Position numbers and translations under genes: made by a program. A stretch of DNA of 64,000 nucleotides from Clostridia bacterium (lineage in GTDB: Bacteria > Bacillota > Clostridia > Christensenellales > Aristaeellaceae), in NCBI GenBank assembly GCA_017410455.1, contig JAFQQT010000010.1, positions 21,604 to 85,603 of the forward strand, in the 5' to 3' direction. This document shows, piece by piece, positions 31,267-38,383 of the stretch. Numbering within the stretch: position 1 is the first letter of the stretch; each line of letters begins with the position of its first letter. The notes below the pieces were generated by a model. The model worked only from the letters and a program-made list of their open reading frames with translations, had not been told where the DNA came from and did no database searches.

Positions 31267-32295
31267 ATGATGATGGCAAAGCAGATCGATTGGGCCAACC
31301 TTGGCTTTGGCTATATCCAGACCGAATACCGCTATGTCTGCCGCTACAGGGACGGCCAGTGGGACGAGGGCGGCCTCGAGACCGAGGCGAATATCACCCT
31401 GAACGAGTGCGCCTGCGTGTTCCAGTACTGCCAGGCATGCTTTGAGGGCCTGAAGGCTTACTATACGAAGGACGGCCGCATTGTGACCTTCCGCCCCGAC
31501 CTGAACGCCCAGCGCATGGCCGACACCTGCCAGCGGCTGGAAATGCCCCCCTTCCCGGTGGAGAAGTTCGTCGAGGCCGTGAAGATGGTCGTCAGCGCCA
31601 ACGCCGATTATGTGCCCCCCTACGGCAGCGGCGCGAGCCTCTACCTGCGCCCCTTCATGATCGGCACCAACCCCGTCATCGGCGTGAAGCCCGCCACGGA
31701 GTTCGAGTTCCGCATCTTTGTCACCCCCGTAGGCCCCTACTTCAAGGGCGGCGTGAAGCCCATCGCCCTGACCGTCTCCGACTTTGACCGCGCGGCTCCC
31801 CACGGCACCGGCGCCATCAAGGCGGGCCTGAACTACGCCATGTCCCTGCACCCGGTGATGGAAGCCCACCGCGCGGGCTACGCGGAAAATATGTACCTGG
31901 ACGCGGCCACCCGCACCAAGGTGGAGGAGACCGGCGGCGCCAACTTCATCTTCATCACGAAGGATGGCAAGCTCGTCACCCCCAGGAGCGACTCCATCCT
32001 GCCCTCCATCACCCGCCGCAGCATCATGGTGGTGGCGGAAAAGTACCTGGGCATGGCCGTCGAGCACCGCGAGGTGCCATTCACCGAGGTGGAGACCTTC
32101 GCCGAGTGCGGCCTGTGCGGCACCGCCGCCGTCATCAGCCCCGTGGGCTCGATCAATGACCATGGCCGCGAGATCGTCTTCCCCTCCGGCAAGGAGGAGA
32201 TGGGCCCGGTGCTCACGAAGCTGTACCAGACCCTGCGCGGCATCCAGATGGGCGAGATCGAAGCACCCGAGGGCTGGGTCGTGCAGGTCAAGTAA
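31267..32295 (+). CDS. ilvE: branched-chain amino acid aminotransferase
   Basis: A 342-residue fold-type IV PLP enzyme. The PLP lysine is K185 in GTGAIKAGLNYA, and FQYCQACFEGLKAYY plus LYLRPFMIG are typical of the eukaryotic-like IlvE/BCAT2 branch. It moves amino groups between glutamate and the keto acids of leucine, isoleucine and valine. Three ATG codons in a row (31267, 31270, 31273) follow AGGAG; the middle one has the best spacing. A strong terminator follows. Confidence 0.92.
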   Translation: MMMAKQIDWANLGFGYIQTEYRYVCRYRDGQWDEGGLETEANITLNECACVFQYCQACFEGLKAYYTKDGRIVTFRPDLNAQRMADTCQRLEMPPFPVEKFVEAVKMVVSANADYVPPYGSGASLYLRPFMIGTNPVIGVKPATEFEFRIFVTPVGPYFKGGVKPIALTVSDFDRAAPHGTGAIKAGLNYAMSLHPVMEAHRAGYAENMYLDAATRTKVEETGGANFIFITKDGKLVTPRSDSILPSITRRSIMVVAEKYLGMAVEHREVPFTEVETFAECGLCGTAAVISPVGSINDHGREIVFPSGKEEMGPVLTKLYQTLRGIQMGEIEAPEGWVVQVK

Positions 32296-32339
32296 GCCGC
32301 CGTTTTTCACCATTGTCACCATTTTCACCGCATCATTTC

Positions 32340-32371
32340 GGGACTGCGCGCTCTTGCGCAGTCCCATTTTT
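32340..32371 (+). terminator. terminator of ilvE
   Basis: Perfect 10-base stem GGGACTGCGC / GCGCAGTCCC with a 6-base loop, then ATTTTTC. Its 3' arm contains the -35 box of the next promoter. Confidence 0.9.
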
Positions 32372-32382
32372 CGTGCTATGAT
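32354..32382 (+). promoter_or_regulatory. promoter of the MATE gene
   Basis: TTGCGC (32354-32359), 17-base spacer, TATGAT (32377-32382); the -35 box lies in the terminator hairpin of ilvE. Confidence 0.65.
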
Positions 32383-32439
32383 AAGAGTTCCGGGCGTCCG
32401 AGGTGGCACGACAACGCCCCAGAATCAGGAGGAATCCCC

Positions 32440-33807
32440 ATGCAGAATCAACCCGACCTCGGCCGTGAACCCATCGGCAGGCTGCTTTTCAAGCTCGCAC
32501 TGCCCACCATCACCGCCCAGCTGGTCAACATGCTCTACAACATGGTCGATCGTATCTATATCGGCCACATCGAAGGCATCGGCACTGCCGCCCTCACCGG
32601 CGTGGGCGTGTGCATGCCGCTGATCATGATCATCTCCGCCTTTGCCTCCCTGGCAGCCATGGGCGGCGCGCCGCTGGCGTCCATTGCCCTGGGCAAGGGG
32701 GACAAGGAGCGAGCGGAGGGCATTCTGGGCAGCTGCACTGCGCTGCTTCTGTGCATCTCCGCCGTGCTGACGGCTGTGATGGCCCTGTTCCACCGGCCGC
32801 TGCTCGTTGCCTTTGGCGCCACGGAGGATGTGATCGGCTACGCCTGCCGCTACATGTCCGTCTACAGCCTGGGCACGGTATTCGTGCAGCTGTCCCTGGG
32901 CCTGAACGCCTACATCACCGCCCAGGGCTTCTCCCGCGTCAGCATGCTGACGGTGCTCATCGGCGCGGTGCTCAACACCATCCTCGACCCCATCTTCATC
33001 TTCGGCTTCGGCATGGATGTACAGGGCGCAGCGCTGGCGACCATCATCTCGCAGGCGGTCAGCGCGATTTTCGTGCTGCGCTTCCTCACCGGCAGGAAGA
33101 CCACCCTGCGCCTGACACTGCCCCGCATCCGCCTGAACTGGAAGCTGCTGGGCCCCTGCGTGGCCCTGGGCCTGTCCCCCTTCATCATGCAGAGCACGGA
33201 GAGCCTCATCGCCGTGTGCTTCAACACCTCCCTGCGCACCTACGGCGGCACCGTTGCCGTCAGCACCATGACCCTTTGCACCTCCATCATGCAGCTGGCG
33301 ATGCTGCCCTTGCAGGGACTGTCGCAGGGTGCGCAGCCCATCATCAGCTACAACTTCGGCGCAGGCAACGCCGACCGCGTAAGGCAGGGCTTCCGGCTGC
33401 TGCTGATCTGCTGCCTGACCTTCTCGGTGACCCTGGGCGTGGCGGTCATCGCCGTCCCGCAGGTGTTCCTGGGCATCTTCACCCCCGACGCCGCGCTGAT
33501 CGAATACGCCATCCCCCTGGTGCGCACCTACATGGCCGGCACCGTCATCTTCGGCATCCAGATCGCCTGCCAGCAGACCTTCGTGGCCCTGGGCAACGCC
33601 AAGTGCAGCCTGTTCCTGGCCTGCCTGAGAAAGCTCATCCTGCTGATCCCGCTGGTGTACATCCTGCCGAATTTCTTCGGCGACAAGGTCTTCGCCGTGT
33701 TCCTCGCCGAGCCCGTGGCGGATATTGCCGCCGTCACCTGCACGGCCATCCTGTTCTTTGTCGTCTTCCACAGGACGATGCGCAAGCTGGCCGAAAAAGC
33801 CGCATGA
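32440..33807 (+). CDS. MATE family multidrug/cation efflux transporter
   Basis: A 455-residue protein with twelve membrane helices in two related halves. The MATE marks are PTITAQLVNMLYNMVDRIYIGH at the start (in pieces), GLNAYITAQGFSR near 150 and QGAQPIISYNFGAGN in the second half. It exports drugs or metabolites in exchange for Na+ or H+. Substrates cannot be predicted. AGGAGG precedes the ATG. Confidence 0.9.
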   Translation: MQNQPDLGREPIGRLLFKLALPTITAQLVNMLYNMVDRIYIGHIEGIGTAALTGVGVCMPLIMIISAFASLAAMGGAPLASIALGKGDKERAEGILGSCTALLLCISAVLTAVMALFHRPLLVAFGATEDVIGYACRYMSVYSLGTVFVQLSLGLNAYITAQGFSRVSMLTVLIGAVLNTILDPIFIFGFGMDVQGAALATIISQAVSAIFVLRFLTGRKTTLRLTLPRIRLNWKLLGPCVALGLSPFIMQSTESLIAVCFNTSLRTYGGTVAVSTMTLCTSIMQLAMLPLQGLSQGAQPIISYNFGAGNADRVRQGFRLLLICCLTFSVTLGVAVIAVPQVFLGIFTPDAALIEYAIPLVRTYMAGTVIFGIQIACQQTFVALGNAKCSLFLACLRKLILLIPLVYILPNFFGDKVFAVFLAEPVADIAAVTCTAILFFVVFHRTMRKLAEKAA

Positions 33808-33818
33808 CCATCCCCCAG

Positions 33819-33849
33819 GCCGACTGTCCGCAAAGGCAGCCGGCTTTTT
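33819..33849 (+). terminator. terminator of the MATE gene
   Basis: GCCGACTG...CAGCCGGC hairpin followed by TTTTT. Confidence 0.75.
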
Positions 33850-33859
33850 CGATTCAATC

Positions 33860-33889
33860 TTTACAAACCCCGCCCACATCCGTTATAAT
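33860..33889 (+). promoter_or_regulatory. promoter of the GH4 gene
   Basis: TTTACA (33860-33865), 18-base spacer, TATAAT (33884-33889). Confidence 0.75.
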
Positions 33890-33922
33890 GGAAACAACCA
33901 ACCTTGAAAGGGGTTACAGAGA

Positions 33923-35512
33923 ATGATTCAGCATCACGACAACAAGGTTTCCGGTCTGCAGATCGCCTACATCGGCGGCGGCTCCCGCGGCTGGGCCTGG
34001 GGCTTCATGACCGACATCGCCTGCGACGAGCAGCTTTCCGGCACCGTGCGCCTCTACGACATCGACCGCGAGGCGGCTGCGCGCAACAAGATCATCGGCG
34101 AAAAGATCGTTGCTCACCCGGATGCGAAGTCCCACTGGGATTTTGAGGTCTCCGGGAGCCTGCAGGAAGCGCTGACCGGCGCGGATTTCGTCATCATTTC
34201 CATTCTGCCCGCTACCTTTGAGGAGATGCGCTCTGACGTCCACCTGCCCGAGCGCGTGGGCGTGTACCAGCCCGTGGGCGACACGGTGGGCCCCGGCGGC
34301 TTCATGCGCGCGATGCGCACCATCCCCATGTTCGTGGAGATCGGTCAGGCCATCCGCGATTACGCCCCCGACGCCTGGGTCATCAACTACACCAACCCCA
34401 TGACGCTGTGCATCCGCACGCTGTACGAGGTGTTCCCCGCCATCAAGGCCTTCGGCTGCTGCCATGAGGTCTTCGGTACGCAGAAGCTGCTGTGCGCCAT
34501 GCTCAGGGAGATGGGCATCGCCGATGATGTGCAGCGGCAGGACCTGTACACCACGGTCGTGGGCATCAACCACTTCACCTGGCTGACCCGCGCCACCTGG
34601 AAGGGCGTCGACCTGTTCCCGCTGTACGCCCAGTTCTGCGAGAAATACCAGGACGGCTTCTGCGAGGGCGGCGACGACAACTGGATGAACAGCTCCTTCT
34701 CCTCCGCCCAGCGGGTGAAGTTCGACCTCTTCCGCCGCTATGGCGCCATCGCCGCCGCCGGCGACCGCCATCTGGTGGAGTTCCTGCCCCCGTGGTACAA
34801 CCGCGACCCGGAGACCGTCCGCCGCTGGAAGTTCGGCCTGACCACCGTGGACTGGCGCGTGGAGGATCTGGCCCGCCGCATGAAGCGCTCCGACGACCTC
34901 ATCTCCGGCGCGGAGGAGATCCAGCTCAAGACCTCCGGCGAGGAGGGCCATCTGCTCATCAAGGCCATCCTCGGCCTGGGCGACCTGGTCAGCAACGTCA
35001 ACATCCCCAACCGCGGGCAGATCGAGAACCTGCCCATCGGCGCGGTGGTGGAGACCAACGCCCTCTTCGGCTACGACCGCATTGAGCCCGTCCACGCAGG
35101 CCGGGTGCCGGAGAATGTGCTGCCCCTGGTGGCCCGCCATGTGTACAATCAGGAGAACACCCTGCGCGCCGCCATGACCTGCGACCGCAAGCTGGGCCTT
35201 TCCACCTTCATGAACGATCCCCAGATGGCCGCCGTCACCCCGGAGGAGGGCGAGAAGCTGTTCAACGACATGCTGGAGAACCAGCGGGAATGGCTGCCGG
35301 AGGGATGGTTCCCCGAAGATGAGCTGCACATCATCATGACCACCTTTGCGGACTCCGACTGGCCGCTGATCGCTGAGCCTGCCAATGCCTGGCTTTCCGG
35401 CAATTACGACCGCGAGGTGCTCATTGCCGCCATCCGCCAGGCCGACGCCGAGTGCGGCAGCTGCGGCTGTTCCTTCGACGCGATGTACAAGCGGGCGCTG
35501 GCGCTGCTGTAA
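33923..35512 (+). CDS. glycoside hydrolase family 4 (alpha-galacturonidase/galactosidase-like)
   Basis: A 529-residue NAD- and Mn-dependent glycosidase. GGGSRGW (18-24) is the nucleotide-binding start; metal ligands are probably C180 (GCCHE) and H217 (GINHFTW); NYTNPMT lies near 155. GH4 enzymes cleave by oxidation and elimination. The CCHE form and the pectin-related neighbours fit the alpha-galactosidase/alpha-galacturonidase branch better than the phospho-glucosidases, but this is inference. AAAGGGG precedes the ATG. Confidence 0.85.
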   Translation: MIQHHDNKVSGLQIAYIGGGSRGWAWGFMTDIACDEQLSGTVRLYDIDREAAARNKIIGEKIVAHPDAKSHWDFEVSGSLQEALTGADFVIISILPATFEEMRSDVHLPERVGVYQPVGDTVGPGGFMRAMRTIPMFVEIGQAIRDYAPDAWVINYTNPMTLCIRTLYEVFPAIKAFGCCHEVFGTQKLLCAMLREMGIADDVQRQDLYTTVVGINHFTWLTRATWKGVDLFPLYAQFCEKYQDGFCEGGDDNWMNSSFSSAQRVKFDLFRRYGAIAAAGDRHLVEFLPPWYNRDPETVRRWKFGLTTVDWRVEDLARRMKRSDDLISGAEEIQLKTSGEEGHLLIKAILGLGDLVSNVNIPNRGQIENLPIGAVVETNALFGYDRIEPVHAGRVPENVLPLVARHVYNQENTLRAAMTCDRKLGLSTFMNDPQMAAVTPEEGEKLFNDMLENQREWLPEGWFPEDELHIIMTTFADSDWPLIAEPANAWLSGNYDREVLIAAIRQADAECGSCGCSFDAMYKRALALL

Positions 35513-35540
35513 GATATCCGTCAGACCCCTCGATCGCCCC

Positions 35541-35574
35541 GGGCTGTCGCGGCAAGTGCTGCGGCAGCCCTTTT
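35541..35574 (+). terminator. terminator of the GH4 gene
   Basis: GGGCTG-CGC / GCG-CAGCCC hairpin then TTTT. Confidence 0.8.
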
Positions 35575-35576
35575 GC

Positions 35577-35605
35577 TTGACAGGCCCGCGCGTCCGGGGT
35601 ATGAT
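35577..35605 (+). promoter_or_regulatory. promoter of tcdA
   Basis: TTGACA (35577-35582), 17-base spacer, TATGAT (35600-35605). Confidence 0.8.
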
Positions 35606-35639
35606 AAATACGCCCCATCAACCATCCGAGGTGAGCCGC

Positions 35640-36374
35640 ATGTCTGAACAGTTTTCCCGCTCCATCGCCCTGCTGCAGCAGGAGGGCTTCTCCCGCCTGC
35701 AAAAGGCCCGCGTGGCCGTCTTCGGCGTGGGCGGCGTGGGCGGATACGTCTGCGAGGCGCTGGTGCGCTCAGGGCTTACGCAGCTGGACATCTTCGACAG
35801 GGACGACGTGAGCGAATCGAACCTGAACCGGCAGATCATTGCCCTGCGCTCCACCCTCGGCCGCGACAAGTGCGACGCCATGGCCGACCGCCTGCGCGAC
35901 ATCAACCCGGAGGCCGTCATCCGCTGCCACCGCATGTTCTACCTCCCCGAAAACGCGGACGAGGTGGACCTGACCCAGTACGACTATGTGGTGGACGCGG
36001 TGGACACCGTCGCGGCCAAGATCGAGCTGGCCATCCGCTGCCAGCAGCTGGGCGTACCGCTGATTGCCGCCATGGGCGCGGGCAACAAGCTGGATCCCTC
36101 CAGGCTTCAGCTTGCCGATATCAGCAAGACCAGCGTGTGCCCCCTGGCCCGGGCCATGCGCACGGCGCTGCGCAGGCGGGGCGTGAAGAAGCTGACCGTG
36201 GCGTTCTCCACCGAGGAGCCCGTGCGGCCCGCCGCGCCCATCGCCGGCGATTCTCCCGTACGCAAGGACGTGCCCGGCTCGATGGTGTTCGTCCCGGCAG
36301 CCATGGGGCTGCTCATCGCCAGCCATGTGGTGCGCCAGCTGACCCTTCCGCCCGTGCAGGACGAAGCAGAATGA
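35640..36374 (+). CDS. tcdA: tRNA threonylcarbamoyladenosine dehydratase
   Basis: A 244-residue E1-like ThiF-family enzyme. It has the ATP-binding GVGGVGGY (29-36), the following FDRDDVSESNLNRQ block, and AMGAGNKLDPSR near 145, characteristic of TcdA/CsdL. It converts t6A37 of tRNAs to the cyclic hydantoin form using ATP. ATG preceded by GAGGTGAGCC. Own promoter; convergent with the Rrf2-type gene. Confidence 0.9.
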   Translation: MSEQFSRSIALLQQEGFSRLQKARVAVFGVGGVGGYVCEALVRSGLTQLDIFDRDDVSESNLNRQIIALRSTLGRDKCDAMADRLRDINPEAVIRCHRMFYLPENADEVDLTQYDYVVDAVDTVAAKIELAIRCQQLGVPLIAAMGAGNKLDPSRLQLADISKTSVCPLARAMRTALRRRGVKKLTVAFSTEEPVRPAAPIAGDSPVRKDVPGSMVFVPAAMGLLIASHVVRQLTLPPVQDEAE

Positions 36375-36375
36375 A

Positions 36376-36402
36376 AAAAGCGCTCCGCAGGAGCGCTTTC
36401 TT
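36376..36402. terminator. hairpin between tcdA and the Rrf2-type gene
   Basis: AAAGCGCTCC / GGAGCGCTTT with A- and T-rich ends, able to stop both convergent transcripts. Confidence 0.75.
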
Positions 36403-36405
36403 CCC

Positions 36406-36849
36406 TCAATTCACGCTTTCTTCCTTCGCCGCACGGGCCGCTGTCATGCGGTCCAGCACATCCTGCAGCGTCATGGACGTGAGGTAATCGCGGATGACCT
36501 TGTCCAGCCCCTCCCAGATGAAGAGGGTTTCGCAGCCATTGCAGCGTTCGCAGTCATTGGGCGCGTGATCCAGGCAGGCCACGGGGTGCAGCGAACCCTC
36601 CATCCGCTCCAGAATCTCGCAGACGGTATAGTCAGTCGCCTTGCCCACCACGCGATAGCCACCCTGATGGCCGCGCGCGCCGTGAAGCATGCCGGACTGG
36701 CTGAGCACCAGCGCGATCTGCTCCAGGTACTTCTTGGAAATGTTCTGCCGCTCCGCCACATCCTTGAGGGCCACAGCGCCCTTGCCCTGGTGCTGGTAGA
36801 TGTCCAGCAGCATGCGCAGGGCGTAGCGTCCTTTGGTAGAGATCTTCAT
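36406..36849 (-). CDS. Rrf2/IscR-family transcriptional regulator
   Basis: A 147-residue winged-helix protein opening MKISTKGRYALRMLLD, typical of Rrf2. Cysteines at 92, 100, 103 and 106 fit the cluster-binding loop of IscR- or CymR-type members (IscR uses C92, C98, C104), so it may sense iron-sulfur status or cysteine. The promoter contains a TTGATA-TGC-TATCAA palindrome over the -35 box, a candidate autoregulatory site. ATG at 36849 preceded by GGAGG. Confidence 0.87.
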   Translation of the reverse strand: MKISTKGRYALRMLLDIYQHQGKGAVALKDVAERQNISKKYLEQIALVLSQSGMLHGARGHQGGYRVVGKATDYTVCEILERMEGSLHPVACLDHAPNDCERCNGCETLFIWEGLDKVIRDYLTSMTLQDVLDRMTAARAAKEESVN

Positions 36850-36882
36850 AGTCTCTGCCTCCATTCTCAGATTGTTAATGCA

Positions 36883-36911
36883 AGTATACCACAAGGTTGA
36901 TATGCTATCAA
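36883..36911 (-). promoter_or_regulatory. promoter and palindrome of the Rrf2-type gene
   Basis: Minus-strand TTGATA (36906-36911), 17-base spacer, TATACT (36883-36888). The perfect palindrome TTGATA-TGC-TATCAA covers 36897-36911. Confidence 0.75.
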
Positions 36912-36992
36912 GGGGTACTTGCAAATTTGCGACCAAAACTTTCTATTTTTCATCATTGACGGCATTCGCGCACAGTCAAACGGAGGTACACC

Positions 36993-37889
36993 ATGGCTCG
37001 CAGCCTGACCCCTTGTGAGCGCATCGAGCGCAGCATCCTCACCGAACACCGCAAGAAGATCTGGAAGCCCTTCATCGCCGCGGTCAAGCAGTATCAGCTC
37101 ATCCAGGCGGGCGATAAGGTCGCCGTGTGCATCTCCGGCGGCAAGGATTCGGTGCTGCTGGCCAAGCTCTTCCAGCTCCTGCACCGGCACACGGCGGTTC
37201 CCTTTGAATTGGAGTTCATCGTGATGGACCCGGGCTACAACCCCGCCAACCGGCAGAAGATCATCGATAACTGCCAGCTGCTGGAGATCCCCATCCGCAT
37301 CTTCGATTCGGACATCTTCGACGTCACCACGCAGGTGGCAAAGAACGCCTGCTACCTCTGCGCCCGCATGCGCCGGGGGTTCCTGTACGACCGGGCGCAG
37401 GAGCTGGGCTGCAACAAGATCGCCCTGGGCCATCACTTCAACGACGTGGTGGAAACCACCGTGCTGGGCATGTTCTACGGCGGCCAGCTGCAGGCGATGC
37501 TGCCCAAGCTGCACGCATCACATTTTCCCGGGATGGAGCTGATCCGCCCGATGTACATGATCCACGAGGAGGACATCCTCGCCTGGTGCCATGCCAACGG
37601 GCTGACCTTCATCCAGTGCGCCTGCCGGTTCGTGGAGCAGCGGGATCATTCCGGCGATGGCGTGGGCGACTCCAAGCGCCAGGAGGTCAAGGTGCTGCTG
37701 CGCAAGCTCCGCGAAACCAACCCGGACGTGGAGAAGAGCATCTTCAACGCCATCCACTGCGTCACTCTGGACACCTTCCCCGCCTGGAAGGTACACGGCC
37801 AGACCTTCAGCTACCTGGAGGACTATGACCAATGGCCGGACACCTTCCGCGGGCTGATGGCGCAGAAAGCAGACGACGCCGACCGGTAA
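36993..37889 (+). CDS. TtcA/TilS-like PP-loop ATPase (tRNA thiolation type)
   Basis: A 298-residue protein with the PP-loop SGGKDS (48-53) and a CxxC pair C120/C123 (NACYLCARMRRG), as in TtcA, which thiolates cytidine 32 of tRNA using an iron-sulfur cluster. GHHFNDVVETTVLGMFYGG is also typical of TtcA. A further cysteine cluster (FIQCACRF) lies near 210. Members in clostridia form a TtcA-like branch whose exact tRNA target is not fixed. GGAGGT precedes the ATG. Confidence 0.85.
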   Translation: MARSLTPCERIERSILTEHRKKIWKPFIAAVKQYQLIQAGDKVAVCISGGKDSVLLAKLFQLLHRHTAVPFELEFIVMDPGYNPANRQKIIDNCQLLEIPIRIFDSDIFDVTTQVAKNACYLCARMRRGFLYDRAQELGCNKIALGHHFNDVVETTVLGMFYGGQLQAMLPKLHASHFPGMELIRPMYMIHEEDILAWCHANGLTFIQCACRFVEQRDHSGDGVGDSKRQEVKVLLRKLRETNPDVEKSIFNAIHCVTLDTFPAWKVHGQTFSYLEDYDQWPDTFRGLMAQKADDADR

Positions 37890-37902
37890 TACAGCACGCA
37901 AA

Positions 37903-37936
37903 GAGCCGCAGCATCCACCTACGGGCGCTGCGGCTC
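37903..37936. terminator. hairpin between the TtcA-like gene and the small membrane protein gene
   Basis: Perfect 10-base stem GAGCCGCAGC / GCTGCGGCTC; U-runs are weak on both sides. Confidence 0.6.
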
Positions 37937-37984
37937 CTTCATTATTCTTCCCGTTCTTCCCGGCTTCACGGCATGGAACAGCCA

Positions 37985-38179
37985 TCAGCCAACTGCCTCC
38001 ACCATGTCCGTCGGCGTAACAGTCGCCGGCGGCGTCTGCTGCAGCATGTCCTCCGTCGGCTGCGCGGGCTCCGCAGTCACTGCAGGCACAGGCTGCAAAA
38101 GCTCCCCCTGCTGCAGGATTCCGCATACGGCAGCACCTGCCAGCAGCAGCACCAGCAGGATCAGCATTGGTCTCTTCAC
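37985..38179 (-). CDS. small membrane-anchored protein with proline/threonine-rich tail
   Basis: A 64-residue protein: one membrane helix (residues 4-22) and a tail rich in P, T, Q and E. GTG start with GGAGG 10 bases upstream. A strong promoter directly in front supports its reality. Function unknown; may be a tethered extracellular peptide. Confidence 0.6.
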   Translation of the reverse strand: MKRPMLILLVLLLAGAAVCGILQQGELLQPVPAVTAEPAQPTEDMLQQTPPATVTPTDMVEAVG

Positions 38180-38215
38180 GCTTCTTCATCCTCCGTCTCC
38201 ATATCAGTTCGCCTC

Positions 38216-38244
38216 ATTGTACGTCCAGAACGGCCATAAGTCAA
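38216..38244 (-). promoter_or_regulatory. promoter of the small membrane protein gene
   Basis: Minus-strand TTGACT (38239-38244), 17-base spacer, TACAAT (38216-38221). Confidence 0.75.
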
Positions 38245-38303
38245 CCGGAATTTGCAGGTCAGTCCTCATATTGGTCATTATTTGCTCATTTCATGTGCAT
38301 TCC

Positions 38304-38331
38304 TTGACAAAAGAATCCTCTGGTGTATACT
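38304..38331 (+). promoter_or_regulatory. promoter of the GH10 xylanase gene
   Basis: TTGACA (38304-38309), 16-base spacer, TATACT (38326-38331). Confidence 0.75.
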
Positions 38332-38383
38332 GTAAGACAGGGTATCCCGTTGTATCCAATGTATACAGAGAGGAGAAAACCAC

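Noticed and set aside
32383-32439. GAGGTGGCACGAC before the MATE gene looked like the T-box antiterminator sequence.
   Set aside because: Only about 55 bases separate promoter and gene; no stem I, specifier loop or terminator pair is present.
37518-38189. Minus-strand frame of 223 codons over the TtcA-like gene and the small membrane protein.
   Set aside because: Lies antisense to the TtcA-like gene; the 64-residue frame has the signal-like helix and correct spacing to promoter and Shine-Dalgarno.
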